Source of the DNA: Antrodiella citrinella
Taxonomy: Eukaryota > Basidiomycota > Agaricomycetes > Polyporales > Steccherinaceae
NCBI GenBank assembly: GCA_004802725.1
Contig: SGPM01000002.1
Coordinates: 127,873 to 191,872 of the forward strand
Direction: 5' to 3'
DNA length: 64,000 nt
Below are positions 60,151-64,000 of this stretch, piece by piece (the first letter of the stretch is position 1; every line of letters begins with the position of its first letter). Position numbers and translations under genes: made by a program. Below the pieces are notes generated by a model that worked only from the letters and a program-made list of their open reading frames with translations, was not told the origin of the DNA and searched no databases.

Positions 60151-60989
60151 GCGAGTGAAATGATCAAGGCGTTGCGTCCCGTCCAAACGCCGAATACAAC
60201 TCGACATAATAGCACTTGGATTTCCCACGATACTTAATCATTGAGAGCGCCTCGTTACTGTTGCTTGCTCTCCGTATCCATCTTCCTCCTTTGGCATGAA
60301 CTTCACGGATTTGTTTCCAGTCAGCAAACTAGTCCTCTCATGTTCTGAATGTGTCTTATCAGGCCGTTGTGTTACTATCATTTCATCCCGATCGTCTGCG
60401 TCTAATGTCTATGTCGTACTGGACTTCATTCGAAGATACCCGGCGGTATCAACTCTTGTCTGGTTTCTCCGTTTGTCTTCTAGCTGTGCGAGCCTGTTGT
60501 CTCCCCAAAGACGACACTGATTATCCAGGGGTGTCCTCGGGCGAGATTTTCCAGAGTCTATCACTCTTCCGTTGAATGAGTTTTGTTATATAAGGTGAGA
60601 ACTTTCACCCCAAATGCGCTTGCACGACCTGTAATGCTTTTCTATATCCGGGGAATCTTTCCAGTGGGTTGCTCATACCGCCATCTGCCCCTGTGCGATC
60701 TTCGGGTCAAGTGCAGAAGATTGCTGTCAGGCTGGACTCCTTTTCATACGCATGATGTTGGACGGACTACTGCATTCGCAGTGCATGCCGGCACCGTGCG
60801 CAGTTTGCATATTCCCTATATGGATCGACCTTCCACCTCAAGGGTAGCTCGAGCGCTGGACAACACCATTTGCGGATCTGGATTCTCTCTGTACTGTATC
60901 TCCGGACATATAAACTCTCCAAATGCATCATCATATAACGCTCCAACTTAGTGCCGTTTTATTCTCAACTATCCGCCTTGTCTCTGAAT
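60151..60989. other. Divergent gap with no gene seen
   Basis: These 839 bases separate the RRM gene (minus) from the kinase-like gene (plus) and hold both promoters. Plus-strand frames at 60296-60951 are Cys/Leu/Ser-rich and lack any motif. No RNA gene was recognised. Confidence 0.4.
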
Positions 60990-62207
60990 ATGCTCAGCTG
61001 GCCCCCTTCTTTCTCGGATGACGATGACTCCGTTTCTTCTGTCAGTTCATGTTCTAGTTTGTCCTCCGATGAAGACAACGTCAATGTCCGAATGGCACCG
61101 GACTGGTGCGCATATCGGTACTTGATCGAGCGACGAGGATTTCGATTAGACACTTGCCGCGACGTCAAACTTTGGTATCGGCATTACTGGGCAACTCTTA
61201 TCGCTCAAGGGCATGCCGTGTCGAAAGACTATCCAGGTTACCAACGCGCGTGCTCCATCCGCGACGAGAATGAATTGTGCAAAGATGCAGGGCTGGTTAG
61301 TTCACACAGTATGGACACCTACTTATACTGACCTTTCTGTCGTCATTTTCAGCCAGAGAATCTCTTCCGCGGTATTCATTGCGCTTCCGGAAGAAAAGTG
61401 GTTATCAAAGCGGTACATCTGCGTAGTCGTGAATACGACATTGTGCGGTATATGTCTAGCCCAACGCTTCGCAAAGACCCCGCGAATCATATCATCCGTG
61501 CGTTTGAAAATTAATCCTCAGTGTCTCCTAACTCATGTCTAAATACAGCCATTCTTGACCTCATAGAGGTATCAGAAAGCAGCCTTGCATTCATAGTCAT
61601 GGAAGAGTGGTCCCCAAATTTTGTTCCTGCTCCTCCGCGTAGCCTTCGGCTTTTTCTCGGGGCACTACGTCAGTGTATTGAAGTGCGTCTCTGTAACTCT
61701 GTTTTGAGAACCTTGTACTGAGCGACTACTTGGGCCGTTATAGCACGCAGTATTCATGCATTCACACCATATCGCGCATCTCGATATCTCGATTCGCAAT
61801 CTCCTCACGGATTATAACTCACGATATGCATATATCGACTTCGAACTCAGTCGACGATTTGAAGGGATTCGAGATCCACGTATTCGATGCTGTCGGGGTA
61901 CCGAACCAGCTCCGGAGCTGGAGCGGGGAGATTGGGGCGATCCGTACAAAGCAGATATCTGGTCTCTGGCCACGCTCATATTGCATGCTTCTTCTGTGAG
62001 TGCACGTGTTTCGTCATTTTATTCCAAGACCTCATACGATTCAAGTGGACGGGTTACGATGTATCCGAACTTTCATCCCTTGTTGAAGCGATGCGTCACG
62101 AGGATTACGTGCGTCGACCAACGGCAGCAATGGTTCTGCGTGAATTCGATTCTCTTGTTTCTCGTATTAGCGGATTCAAGTTGCAGAGCGGTCCAAATGT
62201 TCGATGA
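60990..62207 (+). CDS. Basidiomycete kinase-like protein with non-canonical catalytic motifs
   Basis: Five exons give about 330 residues. The N-terminal ~100 residues contain an acidic/Ser patch (SFSDDDDSVSSVSS). The kinase-like part has the beta-3 lysine in KVVIKAVHLRS, the C-helix region EYDIVRYM, the hinge-like IVMEEWSP, the catalytic loop HLDISIRNLL (HLD in place of HRD, with the Asp and Asn kept), YIDFELSRRFEG (DFE in place of DFG, Asp kept), GDWGDPYKADIWSLATLILHA and the final RPTAAMVLREFDSL. Introns were placed at about 61297-61352, 61500-61549, 61683-61744 and 61996-62045, all frame-preserving. The key acidic residues remain, so activity is possible. The substrate is unknown. The next gene, NSRP1-like, converges on it. 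Confidence 0.8.
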
Positions 62208-62307
62208 GACTCTCACCACATGTCCTATACTTATTTGCCATTGTATATCCTACAGGTATCAGATGTCCTAGAGTCATAAAGCATAGAATATGAACGGTAC
62301 AAAGTAG

Positions 62308-63572
62308 CTAGTCCGGCCGAGGTTCCGCGGCAGAATTGTACTTCTCTTCCATCTTTTGCCTCTTGCGGGCGAGATATCTCTCCTTTGCACTTTGGATGCT
62401 ATCGTCGTTGTTTCGTTTCGATACCACTCTACTTCTGCTCTCCTCTTCTCGTCTTTCATTCTCGTCCACGAGCCTCTCTTGTTCTTCCTCCATCTGTTTC
62501 GCAATTTCACGTGCACGTCGTTCATTGATTTCCCGTCGACTAGCCGCAGTTCCTACAGCACGATGCGCGTTCACAGGCTCTTCGTCAGTCTTGGTCTTCG
62601 ACGTTTGCAGACCCAAAAGGCGCGTGTTGGGAGCTGCGAGATTCAGACCAGCAGACAAGAGCTCCCTCTTGTCCACTATTTGGTTGTCATCGTTGAGCTC
62701 GACGTCCTTGCCCGCATCCCGAGCCACCTGAGCAAGCTCCAGATCAGACTTCGGTGCGAAGTCGACAGGTTTAGATATCGTCAAGTTCGGTGTCGGTGCT
62801 TGTGGACCTATGATTGGTTTCGAGGATGTAGCAGCAACGGTAGCGTCATGCTGGTGCTCCGATTCCTCTAACAGTTTGCGGTAGAAATGAGACATGCCGG
62901 ATCCTATTCCGCCTCTGAGCTTCTTCTCTTTCTCTGGGTAAATAATAGCGCAAGATCAGTCGTATGTCGACAATGACCATGGAGGTACTCACCTTCCCGC
63001 TCCTTCTCCTCCTGTTCAGCTTTCCGTAGCTCTGCCATCTGGTCTTTGTAAGCCTGCGTCACAAATGCTTCTTTGTCTGCAAACTCGTCACCCTCAGACT
63101 CCCGTTCTCGTTGAATCATTTTCTCCTCTGCGCGGAGATGATCCAGTCTGCGAGTAGCAGCTGTCGTTAGAAGATTGGCGATGTATTTCGGCTACACAGA
63201 TTTCTCAGAGAATCATCCATTGTCTCATAGCTATGTACTCACCTTTCGCTCCTTCGCATCCACCTCCTTCACAACCTTCTGGCGTTGCTTTGCCTCCTGC
63301 ATCTTATCCCACACCTCGTCGTATTCGAACACCGTCGCGTCAACTTTCTGCTCCTCCTCTAGTCGCTTCTTGGCAGCCTTTGAGAGGCCTGCATTCTGCG
63401 CTACCAGTTGCTTATTGGCCGACGACTTTGGAGCATCTGTGACAGTAGGTGCAGCGTTCAATGCGTCGTCGTCGTCTAGGGAAGCGAACGCAGCTGGTCG
63501 TTTGAGAGAGGGGGCATCGCCAACGGTTTTGTTGGGTTGCTTGGCCTTTGCCAGTGAGAAGGATACCTTCAT
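62308..63572 (-). CDS. NSRP1/CCDC55-like nuclear speckle splicing regulator
   Basis: NSRP1 is a coiled-coil nuclear speckle protein that influences alternative splicing. I start at MKVSFSLAKAKQP (63572); an in-frame ATG exists upstream at 63632. Signatures in order: acidic DDDD patch (FASLDDDDALN), LSKAAKKRLEEEQKVDATVFEYDEVWDKMQEAK (the conserved DATVYEYDxxYDxM core of the family), PKYIANLL then HLRAEEKMIQRERESEGDEFADKEAFVTQAYKDQMAE, the GGIGSGMSHFYRKLLEESE region, and a long Arg/Glu coiled coil with ARKRQKMEEKY near the stop at 62308-62310. Two introns separate the blocks. It is divergent from the exosome gene. Confidence 0.9.
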
Positions 63573-63759
63573 GATGGGATTCCGTGTGGGTAGCACATTT
63601 GGTGTAGAACAAGTGTAGGCGTCCTGTGCCACATTGAATTACTCTGTTACGTCAGCTACATATTGTCACCATTTGTCTTTGAGATTCCGTAGTCCAACTT
63701 GAACTTGAAAGCTTGAACTATACTCAAAACTACGTGTGCAACATCTACTCAAGTTCCTC

Positions 63760-64000
63760 ATGGCGCAAACAAATTTTGACAGAAGACGGATTAATGGACC
63801 GGAAGAAAGCAGCCTTCCCAGCTTTGTTGAGGAAGATGCTTTACCTGAATGGACGCCTGGACAATCTCGCAAAAGACGAGGACCTGGAGAGATACGACCA
63901 ATTTGTATGCAGCCTGGTCCAAATTAACCTGATCGTTGAATGTGTCTGACGTCCAGCAGTCTTGAAACCCGGCCTCATCAGTCAAGCCACAGGATCTGCG
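63760..64000 (+). CDS. MTR3: Exosome subunit Mtr3 (RNase PH fold), 5' part only
   Basis: Mtr3 is a catalytically inert RNase PH-like member of the exosome ring, which processes and degrades RNA in nucleus and cytoplasm. The start MAQTNFDRRRINGPEES at 63760 leads through a Pro/acidic N-terminus to RKRRGPGEIRPI. An intron beginning GTATGC at about 63905 ends in CAG near 63960 and joins to FLKPGLISQATGSA, giving the family signature EIRPxFLKPGLISQAxGSA. The window ends inside the domain, so the 3' part is missing. It shares a 187-base divergent promoter with the NSRP1-like gene. Confidence 0.88.

Noticed and set aside
60296..60951. Overlapping plus-strand frames upstream of the kinase-like gene
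   Set aside because: No motif, no convincing splice links, and they sit in a divergent promoter region.

Overview
This window is nuclear DNA from a basidiomycete fungus, most likely an Agaricomycete. The genes are densely packed on both strands. Nearly all are broken by many short GT-AG introns of about 50-60 nt. Intergenic gaps are short and often divergent, and base composition is fairly even and CpG-rich, with one striking exception. I saw no transposon, CRISPR array, rRNA gene or convincing tRNA. Gene ends were reconstructed by hand splicing. The reconstructions of citrate synthase, the B56 subunit and Pik1 each add up to a whole number of codons.

Layout: (1) 1-11.2 kb holds the start of SEC66 (minus, running off the left edge), mitochondrial citrate synthase (plus), a conserved fungal protein of unknown function with a Gly/Pro tail (minus), a PP2A B56-type regulatory subunit (plus) and a KTR/KRE2-type mannosyltransferase (plus). 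(2) 12.2-21.6 kb holds the PI4-kinase Pik1 (plus), an Argonaute (minus) and the oligosaccharyltransferase subunit Ost3/6 (plus). (3) 21.8-31.1 kb holds Sec16 and a Pumilio-family protein, both minus. (4) 32.4-41.3 kb holds conventional kinesin (minus), the elongation factor Elf1 (minus) and kinesin-5 (plus). (5) 41.5-47.8 kb holds Vps55 (plus), the TRAPPII subunit Trs120 (minus) and Dpm2 (plus). (6) 47.8-56.0 kb is one very large unrecognised protein with a cysteine/histidine-rich zinc-binding segment (minus). (7) 56.4-64.0 kb holds a DUF4211 nuclear protein, TAF13, an RRM protein resembling the RRM half of cyclophilin E, a divergent kinase-like protein, an NSRP1-like splicing factor and the start of the exosome subunit Mtr3.

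Most genes are housekeeping. Secretory-pathway functions recur (Sec66, Ost3/6, Ktr, Dpm2, Sec16, Trs120, Pik1, Vps55), but I see no operon-like logic beyond shared divergent promoters.

The most unusual part is the Argonaute gene. Its middle ~2.8 kb (about 16.54-19.33 kb), introns included, is almost devoid of CpG and is AT-richer than everything around it, yet its reading frames and splice sites look largely intact. Its catalytic Asp-Glu-Asp residues are present, but the position of the fourth catalytic residue (normally His) reads Leu in my splice model. It also contains extremely small exons. Together these suggest a methylated or mutationally distinct, possibly slicer-inactive Argonaute.
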